From contig NZ_NCSU01000007.1 of NCBI RefSeq assembly GCF_002088945.1, positions 806,001-870,000 on the forward strand: 64,000 bases of DNA, in the 5' to 3' direction. Positions 44,042 through 53,521 of the stretch are shown piece by piece. Source of the stretch: Henriciella pelagia (lineage in GTDB: Bacteria > Pseudomonadota > Alphaproteobacteria > Caulobacterales > Hyphomonadaceae). The notes under the pieces were generated by a model that made no database searches, was not told where the DNA came from, and worked only from the letters and a program-made list of their open reading frames with translations. A program made the translations under genes and the position numbers. How positions within the stretch are numbered: the first letter of the stretch is position 1; every line of letters begins with the position of its first letter.

Positions 44042-46504
44042 CTAGAATCGGACACGGGCGGTTGCGCCAAAGGTCAGGGGCGGTGACAAGAAAGCACCAA
44101 CAGCTGTTCCCGGTGCTGTTTGCGTGGCAGCGGTACCTTGAAGCGGCGTATCGAAGGCCAGTTCGTAATAGTCCTCATCAAACAGGTTCTGCGCCCACAG
44201 TTCCAACTCGAAGGGAGAGTTGTCACTGTAGAATGACATTCTTGCATTTACCACAACCAGCTCTTCAACCTCCTTGAGCGGATCGAGGTTCGAACCTGTA
44301 TTATACTTTGAAGTGAACCGGCTCGATACATTGAAGCGCGCATCCCAGTCGCTGATGAACGAGGTTTCATAAGTTGCGGCCAACGTACCCGACCAACGGG
44401 GCGCAAATGAAATTGTGCTTCCCGGCAAGCGTGGCGGCGCGAAAAAGTCTACCGCTTCGAAATCATCATACTGGGTTTCCGCATAGACAAGACCGCCCTG
44501 CAGTGTCAGCCCTTCAAGTTGTTCAGGCAGGTAACGGACATCGAACTCAGCACCCTTGGAAATCACACCGGGAACAGATGTCACGATGAAGCTCGTACCG
44601 GTAAACGTGTTGAGCTGAAAGTCGCTATACTCCTGATAGAAAATCGCGCCATTGAAGAACAAGCTATTTGCCGCATTATTAGACTTAAAGCCAACCTCAT
44701 ACGCATCAACTGTTTCCGGATCAAAGCTGGTATCCAGGTTGGGCTGAAATGGCATGGAATCTGAGGGTCCAAACTGGCTGCGGTCAAGGTTGAAACCACC
44801 GGCCTTGTAACCGCGTGAATAGGACGCGTAGGACATCAAATTCTCAGTGAACCGAAATGCCCCCTTTACTGTACCTGATAAATCCTCGTCAGAGCGATCC
44901 TGAGTGGCGCTCACGCCCACAAAGTTGTCGTTTGTCCAAGGCAAGCAAAGCGTTGGTGTCAATCCACCTGTAGGGCCAAATACGGCCAAGGCTGTGGTAC
45001 AGCTACCCGCTTCGCCATTAAAATTGGACTCCAGCGTCTTCTCATCAATCGTATAACGAAGACCGACCGTGAGGTCGAACTGATCGCTCAAGCTGAACGT
45101 ATTGTTCGTGAAGATGGCGTATGTATCCGCAGTTTGTTCATAAACGTCCGCAGTTGCATTTGCCTCGCCCGTATAGATATTACCTGGCAGCGAAGACAGA
45201 TCAAACGCACCACCACTCGCACCGAGCAGCAATTGCTGAAAGTAGAAAAAGTAATCATTGCCGTAAGTAATGAAATCTGTACGATCAAGAGTTTCATTCG
45301 CGTAAAACACACCCACCTGCCAGTCGACGTTATCGGTCGCGCCCGCCAGTCGTAACTCTTGGCTGAATGTGGCAAAAGCGTCCCTGGACGTTTCGTCATC
45401 TCGATACCAAAGATCGGCGGCACTAAAATCTGTATCCTGACCCGAGCCGTTTTCCCAATCGCGATAGGATGTGATTGACGTCAATTCACCGAGGCCGGAC
45501 TGCCACTCGATATTCGCTGACACACCCCAGTCCTCGGTAGTCTGCGTGGCGTCGCGGTTCGCAAAGGCGACGCGGTCGAACGGATCGATCGGAAAAGCAG
45601 AGGCCCCGTCACCGCCAGCCAGCAGCGTGATCAGCGGGCCCCTGGCCGGGTCCACCGCGATATAGTCACCCATGCAACAATCTTCTTCCCGATCAGTATA
45701 GTCAGCAGAGAGAAGAATCTCGAGGTCGCTGGAGGGCTCAAAACGAAGCTGACCTCGAACGGAGTAGAAGTCATACTGACTCGTTTCGTCCTCGGTACGT
45801 GGACCGTCACCGGTCTTTACGTCCAAAAGACCGCCGCGCTCTTCGTATACTCCGAACAGGCGACCGCTCACCGTTTTAGAAAGCGGTCCGGTGACTTCTG
45901 CAGACGTGCGAAGGAAGCCTTCGTTGCCGATCCCGACCTCGAAGATCGACTCTAACTCGTCAGACGGTTTCTTCGTGATGACATTTATAACGCCCGCGGA
46001 GGTAGACTTACCAAACAAGGTTCCCTGCGGGCCCTTCAGTACTTCGATTCGCTCGATCTCGCCGAGATCGCCGAAGGAAACGCCGTTCCTGGCGCGCGGA
46101 ACCCCGTCGATTACTACACCTACGGAGCTTTCGAGACCGGGATTGTCACCAACTGTGCCAATGCCACGAATCCGCGCCGTAGTATTTGCTTGCTTTGACG
46201 AAGAAGTTACAAGCAGGCCCGGCGTCACAACCGTCAGGTCTTTGATATCCTGAACGCCAGCATCGCTGAGAAGCTCTCCGGACAAGGCGGTCACGACAAT
46301 TGGCACATCCTGCAAGCTTTGCTCGCGCTTTTGTGCTGTAACCGTGACTGCGCCCAATCGACGAGTACTCTCCGCGCTTTTTGCCCCGGACGTAGAAGCG
46401 CCTTGCTCATCCACGTCAACTTGCGCCTGAGCGCCGGCAGCACACAACAATGCCGCTAAAGATACTGAAATCGTAGTCTTCGACAATTGGTCAAAATAAT
46501 GCAC
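44042..46504 (-). CDS. TonB-dependent outer membrane receptor
   Basis: The protein is 820 aa from a GTG with GGAGG upstream. Signal peptide (SLAALLCAAGAQA), TonB box-like region with LGAVTVTAQKREQSLQDVPI, plug domain with the GPQGTLFGKSTSAGVINVITKKP signature, and a 22-strand barrel ending in Phe (FGATARVRF). The VTAQKREQSLQDVP type is the large sphingomonad/Hyphomonad class often linked to uptake of hydrophobic aromatics, terpenes or steroids, but the substrate is not readable. Likely co-regulated with the P450 and hydrolases. Confidence 0.93.
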   Translation of the reverse strand: MHYFDQLSKTTISVSLAALLCAAGAQAQVDVDEQGASTSGAKSAESTRRLGAVTVTAQKREQSLQDVPIVVTALSGELLSDAGVQDIKDLTVVTPGLLVTSSSKQANTTARIRGIGTVGDNPGLESSVGVVIDGVPRARNGVSFGDLGEIERIEVLKGPQGTLFGKSTSAGVINVITKKPSDELESIFEVGIGNEGFLRTSAEVTGPLSKTVSGRLFGVYEERGGLLDVKTGDGPRTEDETSQYDFYSVRGQLRFEPSSDLEILLSADYTDREEDCCMGDYIAVDPARGPLITLLAGGDGASAFPIDPFDRVAFANRDATQTTEDWGVSANIEWQSGLGELTSITSYRDWENGSGQDTDFSAADLWYRDDETSRDAFATFSQELRLAGATDNVDWQVGVFYANETLDRTDFITYGNDYFFYFQQLLLGASGGAFDLSSLPGNIYTGEANATADVYEQTADTYAIFTNNTFSLSDQFDLTVGLRYTIDEKTLESNFNGEAGSCTTALAVFGPTGGLTPTLCLPWTNDNFVGVSATQDRSDEDLSGTVKGAFRFTENLMSYASYSRGYKAGGFNLDRSQFGPSDSMPFQPNLDTSFDPETVDAYEVGFKSNNAANSLFFNGAIFYQEYSDFQLNTFTGTSFIVTSVPGVISKGAEFDVRYLPEQLEGLTLQGGLVYAETQYDDFEAVDFFAPPRLPGSTISFAPRWSGTLAATYETSFISDWDARFNVSSRFTSKYNTGSNLDPLKEVEELVVVNARMSFYSDNSPFELELWAQNLFDEDYYELAFDTPLQGTAATQTAPGTAVGAFLSPPLTFGATARVRF

Positions 46505-46933
46505 CTCGTTTCCTCCGTATGTTTAATGCATACTTTATGGTATAATACATTTAGATTATGTTGGAACAGTCATTTTGGCCACGCCATGAAGTCGTTGGCG
46601 GGTGGTGCAAATCTGCAATACTTCCATGGGCTAGGTGGAGCGTACAGGCGTCGGCGAATGAGTTCGCGCTTTTGCTCTTCGCTTTAGGGTTCGAGTAGAG
46701 TGGGGTCCAGTATCATCACCGTTCGTGCCGTCGACGGAATGCAGTCCATAAAGTGACCGGATCCTCTAGAAGTAATTCTGCTCACGGTCGCTCGCCATAT
46801 TTTGCGTGCTGCGCTCGTGGGGGCAGCCATTCCAGTCGGGCAATAGCTTGCCTTTGCCCCTAGCTCTCTTGAGGGCGATTGCGGCAAGAAGGTGCCGTCC
46901 TCGGTGCGAAGTTAGTCGGCATCTGTGCGCGAA
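46505..46933. other. Intergenic region with TonB receptor promoter
   Basis: About 430 bases without a convincing gene. The 67-aa minus frame at 46684-46887 has a protein-like C-terminus (HFMDCIPSTARTVMILDP) but no family or ribosome site that I can support. The 46,530-46,555 part carries the receptor's promoter and operator candidate. Confidence 0.45.
46535..46549 (-). promoter_or_regulatory. Candidate operator, site B (TonB receptor)
   Basis: Plus strand TTATGGTATAATACA, 31-45 bases before the GTG of the receptor gene. It contains the ATAATACAT core that recurs before the P450 gene (48562) and, as ATAATATAT, before the GntR gene (48637). Confidence 0.55.
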
Positions 46934-47188
46934 CTATGCTCGACCTGATCCGGCAACGGAAGCGCCTTTGAGGCGCTGAAATCGCCGATCAAGATTGGGC
47001 GATAATGCTCCCAGCCAGTTTCTTGATTTTTGCTTCGCAAGTACGCGCAAATTCGAAAGCGTCTTCGCGTTGTCGACGGAAGCTTGGTGTACGTGGCGAC
47101 CATACTCCCCAATGTCCCTGGCAAGTCGTAAGGACTCAACCTGCTTTCGCGCCTCACTGTTGGAGGCGGGTGTCACTTTGACCATCAT
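46934..47188 (-). CDS. Possible small protein downstream of P450 gene
   Basis: An 84-aa frame starts 26 bases after the P450 stop, with AAGGCGGAG a few bases before tandem ATGs at 47188 and 47185. The product (MVKVTPASNSEARKQVESLRL...) is basic and helical with no Cys, so it is not the ferredoxin that often follows P450 genes. No family is recognised and the frame may be chance. Confidence 0.3.
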   Translation of the reverse strand: MMVKVTPASNSEARKQVESLRLARDIGEYGRHVHQASVDNAKTLSNLRVLAKQKSRNWLGALSPNLDRRFQRLKGASVAGSGRA

Positions 47189-47214
47189 GAACTCCGCCTT
47201 CTTTGTTTAGCCAA

Positions 47215-48477
47215 TCAGCGAGCATGCAGCCGCACAGGCAGTTTCGTGATGCCTCGCACAAGGTTCGAAAACAGACGCTCGGGCTCGCCGGTCACTTCGA
47301 CTTTTGCAAAACGCTTGTGGATCTCTTCCCATATGATCCGCAGCTGCAATTCCGCGAGCCTGTTGCCCATGCAACGATGGATCCCATAGCCGAATGACAG
47401 GTGATGACGCGGGTTCTTTCGGTCGATTATGTACTGGTCAGCATTCTCGATGACAGACTCATCCCGGTTGCCCGACAGATACCACATCACCACTTTATCA
47501 CCTTTTTTGATCTGCTTGCCGCCAATCTCGTAATCCTGGAGCGCAGTCCGGCGCATATGAGTCAACGGTGTCTGCCAGCGGATAATCTCCGGCACCATGC
47601 TGGTGATCAGCGACGGATCCTCATTCAGCTTGCGATATTCTTCAGGGTTCTGATTAAGGGCGAGCACGCCGCCACTGATTGAATTCCGCGTCGTGTCGTT
47701 GCCGCCCACAATAAGCAGCAGCAGGTTGCCCAGAAACTCCAGGAAGGGCATGTCCCGCGTCGCCGGAGAATGCGCCATCATGGATATGAGGTCGTTCTTG
47801 GGTTCCTGTTTAATACGCTGATCCCAGAGCCCTTTGAAATACATCGCGCATTCAATCAGTTCTTTGCGCCTTGCCTCATAAGATTCGACGATGCCAGTTT
47901 CAGGCGCGGCCGTTGCGATGTCGGACCAGCGAGTCAGTTTGCGCCGTTCTTCCCAGGGGAAGTCGAACAAGGTCGCAAGAGTCATTGTGGTCAACTCGAC
48001 TGAGACTTTATCAACCCAGTCGATTTCCTCACCCACCGGCAGATCATCGAGAATCTGACACGCACGCTCACGGATTGTCGGCTCGAGCAGCTTCAAGTTT
48101 GACGGTGCGACCGAAGAGTTAACGGCCTTGCGTTGCTGATCGTGCTTGGGCGGGTCCATGGCGATGAACATTTCAAGCTCGAGCGCACCTTCCACCGCGT
48201 GCATGTCCTGAATAGCAATTCCCCCGAGCTTCGCTTCCGACGAGAAGACTTTGTGATTGGTGTCAACGGCCATGACGTCGTCGAACTTGGTGACCGACCA
48301 GTATGGTCCGACTTTGCTCTCAGGGCAGTAGTGGACTGGATCCTCTTTTCGCAATCGGTCGAAAAAGAGGCCAATTGTATCTTTCTGAAAAAGGCTCGGC
48401 CGTGAAACGTCGATTTGCTCGATCGGAATGGTCGCGATTTTTTCGGCCGTGTCCAGCTCAGTCGTTTCGATGCTCAT
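47215..48477 (-). CDS. Cytochrome P450
   Basis: The start is ATG 48477 (MSIETTELDT), 420 aa, usual for soluble bacterial P450s. The I-helix oxygen-binding motif GGNDTT is at 258-263, the K-helix ExxR is EIIR at 297-300, and the haem loop FGYGIHRCMG has the ligand Cys369. The overall look (HYCPESKVGPYWSVTKFDDVMAVD near the N-terminus) is like bacterial terpenoid/steroid hydroxylases of the CYP125/CYP111-like groups. It needs ferredoxin and reductase partners not seen here. It is divergent from the GntR regulator. Confidence 0.92.
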   Translation of the reverse strand: MSIETTELDTAEKIATIPIEQIDVSRPSLFQKDTIGLFFDRLRKEDPVHYCPESKVGPYWSVTKFDDVMAVDTNHKVFSSEAKLGGIAIQDMHAVEGALELEMFIAMDPPKHDQQRKAVNSSVAPSNLKLLEPTIRERACQILDDLPVGEEIDWVDKVSVELTTMTLATLFDFPWEERRKLTRWSDIATAAPETGIVESYEARRKELIECAMYFKGLWDQRIKQEPKNDLISMMAHSPATRDMPFLEFLGNLLLLIVGGNDTTRNSISGGVLALNQNPEEYRKLNEDPSLITSMVPEIIRWQTPLTHMRRTALQDYEIGGKQIKKGDKVVMWYLSGNRDESVIENADQYIIDRKNPRHHLSFGYGIHRCMGNRLAELQLRIIWEEIHKRFAKVEVTGEPERLFSNLVRGITKLPVRLHAR

Positions 48478-48561
48478 GCCTTGTCCTTCAGCCCGAGCGC
48501 GAAAATAGCGCGCCACCTTCCGGAAAATTAGTGGCCCCGCAACACGCAATCTTTAAACATT

Positions 48562-48570
48562 ATAATACAT
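48562..48570 (-). promoter_or_regulatory. Candidate operator core, site C (P450)
   Basis: ATAATACAT inside TTATAATACATACTTG, in the region between the P450 and GntR genes and 85 bases before the P450 start codon. It is the same core as site B. Confidence 0.4.
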
Positions 48571-48636
48571 ACTTGACCGCTGGGCGCAACCATGGAAGCT
48601 AAAGGCTTGATGAGGCCGATCATCAGAGTAATTGTG

Positions 48637-48646
48637 ATAATATATT
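48637..48646 (+). promoter_or_regulatory. Candidate operator core, site D (GntR autoregulation)
   Basis: ATAATATATT lies just before the start of the GntR gene and matches ATAATACATT of site B at 9 of 10 positions. This position would suit autoregulation. Confidence 0.35.
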
Positions 48647-48656
48647 AGGTTCATAG

Positions 48657-49397
48657 ATGCAGCCCAGTGCCAATAAAGAAAAGAAGGCAAAGCGTGCACT
48701 TTCGCTAGCACAAGACATCGTTCGCGACATTGAAGCCGGTGCGCGCGTTGCGGGTGACAGGTTGCCACGCGAAGAAGACATGCTTGCGCGGTACGAAGTC
48801 GCCAGAGCAACCTTGCGTGAAGCGCTCCGCTTCCTTGAGCTTCAGGGCGTAATCCATCTTCAGTTGGGCCGAGGTGGCGGTCCGGTGGTCGCGCGCCCGC
48901 AGTCCGGTGATTTCGCGAATAGTCTTTCTCTCATCCTGCAATTCATGGAAGCAGACCTGAGAGGCCTGCTCGAATTGCGTGAAGCCATAGCTCCAGATGT
49001 TGCAGCCTATGCCGCCCAGCGCGCGACCACGGGTGACCTCAGCGCACTTGCCGATTGCCTTGAAGAGCTTGAGCGGAATGAGGTGGGAAGCCGGTTCGAG
49101 GAACTGAACCGTCGGTTTCACGACCTGCTCGGTTGGGCCAGCGGCAATCCGCTTTTCGGCCTTCTGACCTCCACCTTGCATTTGCTGACGCGCGAATTCT
49201 CGCGCTCGCTCGGCTATTCCGCCCAGGAGCGCGCAGTCCAGTTGCGAATCCTGCGCCGCGTTCTGGAAGCGGTACGCACAGGTGATGCCCAGGAAGCGCG
49301 GCGGGCCATGGCCCGCCTTGTGTCGGGTTCGGCAAATTATTTAGCTGAACGAAGTCCTGATCTGGTTTCTCAAAAAGTGAGGTGGGGACAAATCTAG
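48657..49397 (+). CDS. FadR/GntR family transcriptional regulator
   Basis: The protein is 246 aa. N-terminal winged helix: ALSLAQDIVRDIEAG, GDRLPREEDMLARYEVARATLREALRFLELQGVI and the GRGGGPVVARP wing are classic GntR. The C-terminal all-helical FCD domain (LLELREAIAPDVAAYAAQRAT, LNRRFHDLLGWASGNPLF) binds a small acid or CoA ester as inducer. It is at the head of the catabolic operon and divergent from the P450 gene, so it is the first candidate for the pathway's regulator. Confidence 0.9.
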   Translation: MQPSANKEKKAKRALSLAQDIVRDIEAGARVAGDRLPREEDMLARYEVARATLREALRFLELQGVIHLQLGRGGGPVVARPQSGDFANSLSLILQFMEADLRGLLELREAIAPDVAAYAAQRATTGDLSALADCLEELERNEVGSRFEELNRRFHDLLGWASGNPLFGLLTSTLHLLTREFSRSLGYSAQERAVQLRILRRVLEAVRTGDAQEARRAMARLVSGSANYLAERSPDLVSQKVRWGQI

Positions 49398-49442
49398 AAG
49401 ATTTGCTTGCCGCAATGTCGAAGACGGGAGGATGAAAAAAAC

Positions 49443-50618
49443 ATGCCGCTACAAAGCCGCATATGCGAAATTCTCGAGATCGAATATCCGATCTTTCTGG
49501 CCGGAATGGGCGGGGCAAGTGTCCCTGCACTCGCGGCCGCGGTATCGAATGCGGGGGGGCTGGGCGTCCTCGGCGCCGCGGCTTGCTCGCCGGACCAGTT
49601 ACGTAGCTGGATCCGTCAGACCCGCGAGATGACCGACAAGCCGTTCGGGGTGGACACGCTTCTGCCGGCCTCGGTCCGGCGGGGGGTTGCGCCACAATCC
49701 GGTAACGCGCCCGCCAACCCGATGGAAAAAATCGACGAATACAAGGAGTTTACTCGCGATTTCATGGCGCGGGAGAATCTTCCCGAAGTCGATGCTGCAG
49801 CAGCGATGCGCGCCGCGGGTTCGCCGGATACGGGCAAGAGTCAGCTCCAGCTATTCTCGAGAGAATTCTTCGAGGCGCAGATGGAGGTGGTGATTGAGGA
49901 AAAAGTGCCGGTCTATGCCGCGGGACTCGGCAATCCCGCGCCCTGGATGGACCGTCTTCACGCCAACGGCACCAAGGTCATGGCGGTGATCGGCAAGGTC
50001 AAGCATGCCCAGCAGGTGGTCGATTCCGGTATCGACATGATCGTCGCCCAGGGGCACGACGGCGGTGGCCACAATTCACCTATCGGAACCATGTCGCTTA
50101 TCCCGCAAGTCGTGGATGCGGTCGGTGATCGGGTACCCGTGATCGGTGCAGGTGGTATTTCAGATGGGCGCGGTGTCGCTGCGTCGCTGATGTTGGGGGC
50201 AGAAGGCGCGTGGATCGGCACCGCCTTCCTCGCAACGGTCGAAGCAGGCATCGAGCATTTTCAGAAGGAAGCAATCACCGAAAGCGGTGACTCGGATACC
50301 GTCGTAAGCCGCTCGCTAACCGGCAAGCCTGCCCGAATGATCCGTAACAAATGGGCCGATGCGTGGGTTGATGCGGGCAAGGAACCACTGCCCATGCCTT
50401 TCCAGTCGATGATTTCAGGGCCGGTTATGGCTTCGGGCCTAAAGGCTGGGCGCAAGGATATCATGCCCGGCTTTGCTGGCCAGGGAATTGGCCTCATTCA
50501 TTCGATCCGGCCCGCAGCCGAGGTGATGCGCGACCTTGTCGAAGGTGCAGAATTCGCACTCTCCCGCTCGTTTGTCGGAGACATGCAGAACGGTCAACAG
50601 GGGAAGCGTCAAAAATGA
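49443..50618 (+). CDS. Nitronate monooxygenase / 2-nitropropane dioxygenase family flavoprotein
   Basis: The start is ATG 49443 ([24 protein letters not shown]) with GGGAGG upstream; 391 aa. FMN TIM-barrel features: the N-terminal [26 protein letters not shown], a central [26 protein letters not shown], and [32 protein letters not shown] binding the phosphate. In steroid degradation a member of this family (IpdC) acts as a reductase on a CoA ester; here such a role is more likely than nitronate oxidation. First gene of an eight-gene run. Confidence 0.87.
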   Translation: MPLQSRICEILEIEYPIFLAGMGGASVPALAAAVSNAGGLGVLGAAACSPDQLRSWIRQTREMTDKPFGVDTLLPASVRRGVAPQSGNAPANPMEKIDEYKEFTRDFMARENLPEVDAAAAMRAAGSPDTGKSQLQLFSREFFEAQMEVVIEEKVPVYAAGLGNPAPWMDRLHANGTKVMAVIGKVKHAQQVVDSGIDMIVAQGHDGGGHNSPIGTMSLIPQVVDAVGDRVPVIGAGGISDGRGVAASLMLGAEGAWIGTAFLATVEAGIEHFQKEAITESGDSDTVVSRSLTGKPARMIRNKWADAWVDAGKEPLPMPFQSMISGPVMASGLKAGRKDIMPGFAGQGIGLIHSIRPAAEVMRDLVEGAEFALSRSFVGDMQNGQQGKRQK

Positions 50619-51805
50619 GCGCCACATCCTCCCTCAATTTCAGTGACAGGTCCGCGATCACGGGCGTCGGTGAAACCGTATTCGTCAAGGGGGCCGAAAA
50701 TACCGCGGTCGACATGATGCTCGAAGCTTCGCGCAAGGCGATTGCGGATGCCGGGCTGAAGCCATCCGACATCGACGGCATGGTTCCGCCGCCGATCTAC
50801 ACGACATCGGAAGAAATGGCCGCCAATCTGGGTATCGACGTGCTGCGCTATGCGGCTACCGTTCACATGGGCGGAGCCAGCCCGACGACAGCGCTCCAGA
50901 ACGCAGCGATGGCGATCGCCAGCGGCCTTTGTGACCACGTTCTCGTAACGCTGGGCTGGAATGGCTATTCCGCACTCAGGCCCAAGGCCGGTGCCCCGCC
51001 CACCCGGCCGATGAACATGAACACTCTGACCAACACCATTCAGGGCTATTACATTCCCTATGGCGTGTTCCTGCCGGTGCAGATGTATGCCTGGCTCGCC
51101 ATGCGACATTCCAAACTCCACGGTGTCGGGCCGGACGTCATGGCCGCTGTCGCACTCGCATGTAACCGTCACGCGCAGCTAAATCCGAGAGCCTTCAATC
51201 ATGGCCGTACATTCGATCTTGAGGCGTATCACTCGGCGCGCTGGATATCCGAGCCTTTCCGGCTCTACGATTGCTGCCTGGAAACCGATGGTGCCTGCGC
51301 GGTCGTTGTCTCGCACATGGAACGGGCCAAGGACATGCCGCATGTGCCGGTAAGCATCGCAGGCGCCGCTGAGGGTCACCCCTATCCCGCCGACGACATC
51401 CCCTCGCGCCCCGACCCTTTCAAGATCGGCCTCAGCTATGCCGCCCCGCGCGCATTCGAAATGGCAGGCGTCACCCGCGAGGATATGGATTTTCTGCAAA
51501 TCTACGACTGCTTCTCTTATATCGTGCTGTTGCAACTTGAAGCGCTTGGTTACTGCGAACCCGGCGGTCAGAGCGAATTCGTCGCTGATGGCCAGATCGA
51601 GTTGGGGGGACGCTATCCCATCAACACACATGGCGGGTTGCTGAGCGAAGCGCATGTCTGGGGCCTCAACCATGTTGTTGAGGCGGTCCGCCAGCTGCGC
51701 CACGATTGCGGCGAGCGTCAGGTCGCAGATGCCCAGACGGGCCTCGTGACCGGCTGGGGCGACCTTGGCGACGGGAGCATCGCAATCCTCAGGAGGTTTA
51801 CGTGA
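50615..51805 (+). CDS. Thiolase-fold lipid-transfer/aldolase protein (Ltp2-like)
   Basis: The protein is 396 aa, overlapping the previous stop by ATGA. It has the thiolase fold ([73 protein letters not shown]), but where thiolases carry the nucleophilic Cys it reads [11 protein letters not shown] with no Cys. This is the state of Ltp2/DitF-like proteins, which with a DUF35 partner do retro-aldol cleavage of side-chain hydroxyacyl-CoAs. The next gene is that DUF35 partner. Confidence 0.85.
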   Translation: MSATSSLNFSDRSAITGVGETVFVKGAENTAVDMMLEASRKAIADAGLKPSDIDGMVPPPIYTTSEEMAANLGIDVLRYAATVHMGGASPTTALQNAAMAIASGLCDHVLVTLGWNGYSALRPKAGAPPTRPMNMNTLTNTIQGYYIPYGVFLPVQMYAWLAMRHSKLHGVGPDVMAAVALACNRHAQLNPRAFNHGRTFDLEAYHSARWISEPFRLYDCCLETDGACAVVVSHMERAKDMPHVPVSIAGAAEGHPYPADDIPSRPDPFKIGLSYAAPRAFEMAGVTREDMDFLQIYDCFSYIVLLQLEALGYCEPGGQSEFVADGQIELGGRYPINTHGGLLSEAHVWGLNHVVEAVRQLRHDCGERQVADAQTGLVTGWGDLGDGSIAILRRFT

Positions 51806-52263
51806 GCGACAAGACCGAACTTCCGCCTAAAATGCGCTTCATGGCGCAGAAGGCTCCACCCAAGCCGAAACCGCGCCCGCAGGACCCTATCGAACAGGAA
51901 TTCTGGAATCGGTGCCAGGATGGACATCTCTATTTCCAGCGTTGCAGCGATTGCGGCACCTTCCGTCACCTGCCTCGTTACATGTGCGCAAAGTGTGGTT
52001 CACCGGAGTTTTCGTGGGAGCGCAGCACTGGCAAGGGTATGCTCTTTTCCTGGACCGTCACCCACCAGGCCCTGCACCCGGCATTTGCCGCCGACATTCC
52101 CTTCGTGGCTGCGTTGGTTGAACTCGAAGAGGGCGTGCGCATGGCCACTCGCCTGATCAATTGTGATCATGAGAGCCTCAGGCTCGACCTTCCTGTCGAA
52201 TTGACATTCGAACCGGTTGGAGACGACTTCCACCTGCCCGTTTTCCGTCCCTGCGAGGAGTAG
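51802..52263 (+). CDS. DUF35 / Zn-ribbon OB-fold protein (partner of thiolase-fold aldolase)
   Basis: The start is GTG 51802 with AGGAGG at 51791-51796 and a GTGA overlap with the previous gene; 153 aa. A rubredoxin-like zinc ribbon ([18 protein letters not shown]) is followed by an OB-fold ([19 protein letters not shown]...). DUF35 proteins bind CoA chains and form complexes with thiolase-fold enzymes such as Ltp2 or acetoacetyl-CoA synthases. Adjacent coupled genes make the pairing nearly certain. Confidence 0.9.
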   Translation: MSDKTELPPKMRFMAQKAPPKPKPRPQDPIEQEFWNRCQDGHLYFQRCSDCGTFRHLPRYMCAKCGSPEFSWERSTGKGMLFSWTVTHQALHPAFAADIPFVAALVELEEGVRMATRLINCDHESLRLDLPVELTFEPVGDDFHLPVFRPCEE

Positions 52264-52270
52264 GAGCGAT

Positions 52271-53521
52271 ATGGATCTCAATTACGGACCCGAATACGAC
52301 GCATTCCGTCAACAGGTGCGAGCTTTCATCGAAGCCCATCGCCATCTTGCGCCGCCGTCTGCGGCTCGGGCGGCCCGCCCTTCATCCGAAGCCGTCCAAT
52401 GGCAGAAGCTGCTGATCGAAAACGGATACACAGCCCGCACAATCCCGGCGGAGTATGGCGGCTACGGCGCGGAACCCGACATCCTTAAATCGCGCATCAT
52501 CTCCGAGGAATTTTCACAGGCCGGGGTGCCGGGCGGGCTCGCCAACCAGGGTATTTCGATGCTCGTTCCGACTTTGCTGGAACTCGGCACCAGGGAGCAG
52601 AAGCAACGCTGGATCGAACCCACCCTCAAAGGCGAGATCGTTTGGTGCCAGGGCTATTCTGAACCCGGTGCCGGATCGGACCTGGCCAGCCTCAAGACTA
52701 GCGCGCGGGTCGAAGACGGCTATTTCGTCATCAATGGCCAGAAAATTTGGACCAGCACGGCGAAGCAGGCCGATATGATCTTCTGTCTCGTAAGGACCGA
52801 GCCTGATGCTCCAAAACACCGCGGTATTTCCTATCTGATCTTCTCGATGGATACACCGGGCATTGAGGTTCGTCCCTTGAAGACGATGACGGGCCACGCA
52901 GAATTCAATGAAACATTCTTCACCGATGTCCGCGTTCCGGTGGACCAGATTGTAGGTGCGCGGGGCCAGGGTTGGCTCGTGGCGAATGCAACCCTCGGCC
53001 ATGAACGGGGAATGCTGGGTGATCCCGGTGCACTCGAAAACCGGCTGCAGGCGCTGATCGCACTGATGCAGGAAGAGCGTATCGGGCAGGCCCGCGCAAT
53101 CGACAATCCGGTTCTGCGCGACCGGCTGTTGGCGCTCCAGGCAGAGGTGTCAGCGATGAAATGCAATGGGATGCGTATCCTTTCGAACCGCCTCAAGGGT
53201 GAGTCAGGTGGAATGGCGAAGCTAATCGTCAAGCTGCAAAGCTGTGAGATTGCCCACCAGATTTCCGCACTGGCGATTGACGCCATGGGTGAGATGGGCA
53301 CGCTCTACCATGGTAGCCCGCGAGAGCGTGAAGCCGGTGCGTGGCAATGGAACTACATGTTCCAGCTCGGTCTCATAATAGGCGGCGGCACCGCGCAGAT
53401 TCAGAAAAACATCATTGCCGAACGTGGACTGGGCATGCCGCGCGAACCGAAGCTGGCAAAGACTTCGGATGCGGCGAAAGCAACGGCAGACACGGCGCGT
53501 CACAAACAGGGGTCAGCCTAA
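52271..53521 (+). CDS. Acyl-CoA dehydrogenase, first subunit
   Basis: The protein is 416 aa from ATG 52271, preceded by GGAG. Key blocks are WCQGYSEPGAGSDLASL (FAD contact), YFVINGQKIWTS and QLGLIIGGGTAQIQKNIIAERGLG. The family flavoenzyme introduces a 2,3-double bond in acyl-CoAs. It is followed by a shorter ACAD gene overlapping by one base, the layout of heterotetrameric alpha2-beta2 ACADs used for steroid and other bulky CoA esters. Confidence 0.92.
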   Translation: MDLNYGPEYDAFRQQVRAFIEAHRHLAPPSAARAARPSSEAVQWQKLLIENGYTARTIPAEYGGYGAEPDILKSRIISEEFSQAGVPGGLANQGISMLVPTLLELGTREQKQRWIEPTLKGEIVWCQGYSEPGAGSDLASLKTSARVEDGYFVINGQKIWTSTAKQADMIFCLVRTEPDAPKHRGISYLIFSMDTPGIEVRPLKTMTGHAEFNETFFTDVRVPVDQIVGARGQGWLVANATLGHERGMLGDPGALENRLQALIALMQEERIGQARAIDNPVLRDRLLALQAEVSAMKCNGMRILSNRLKGESGGMAKLIVKLQSCEIAHQISALAIDAMGEMGTLYHGSPREREAGAWQWNYMFQLGLIIGGGTAQIQKNIIAERGLGMPREPKLAKTSDAAKATADTARHKQGSA

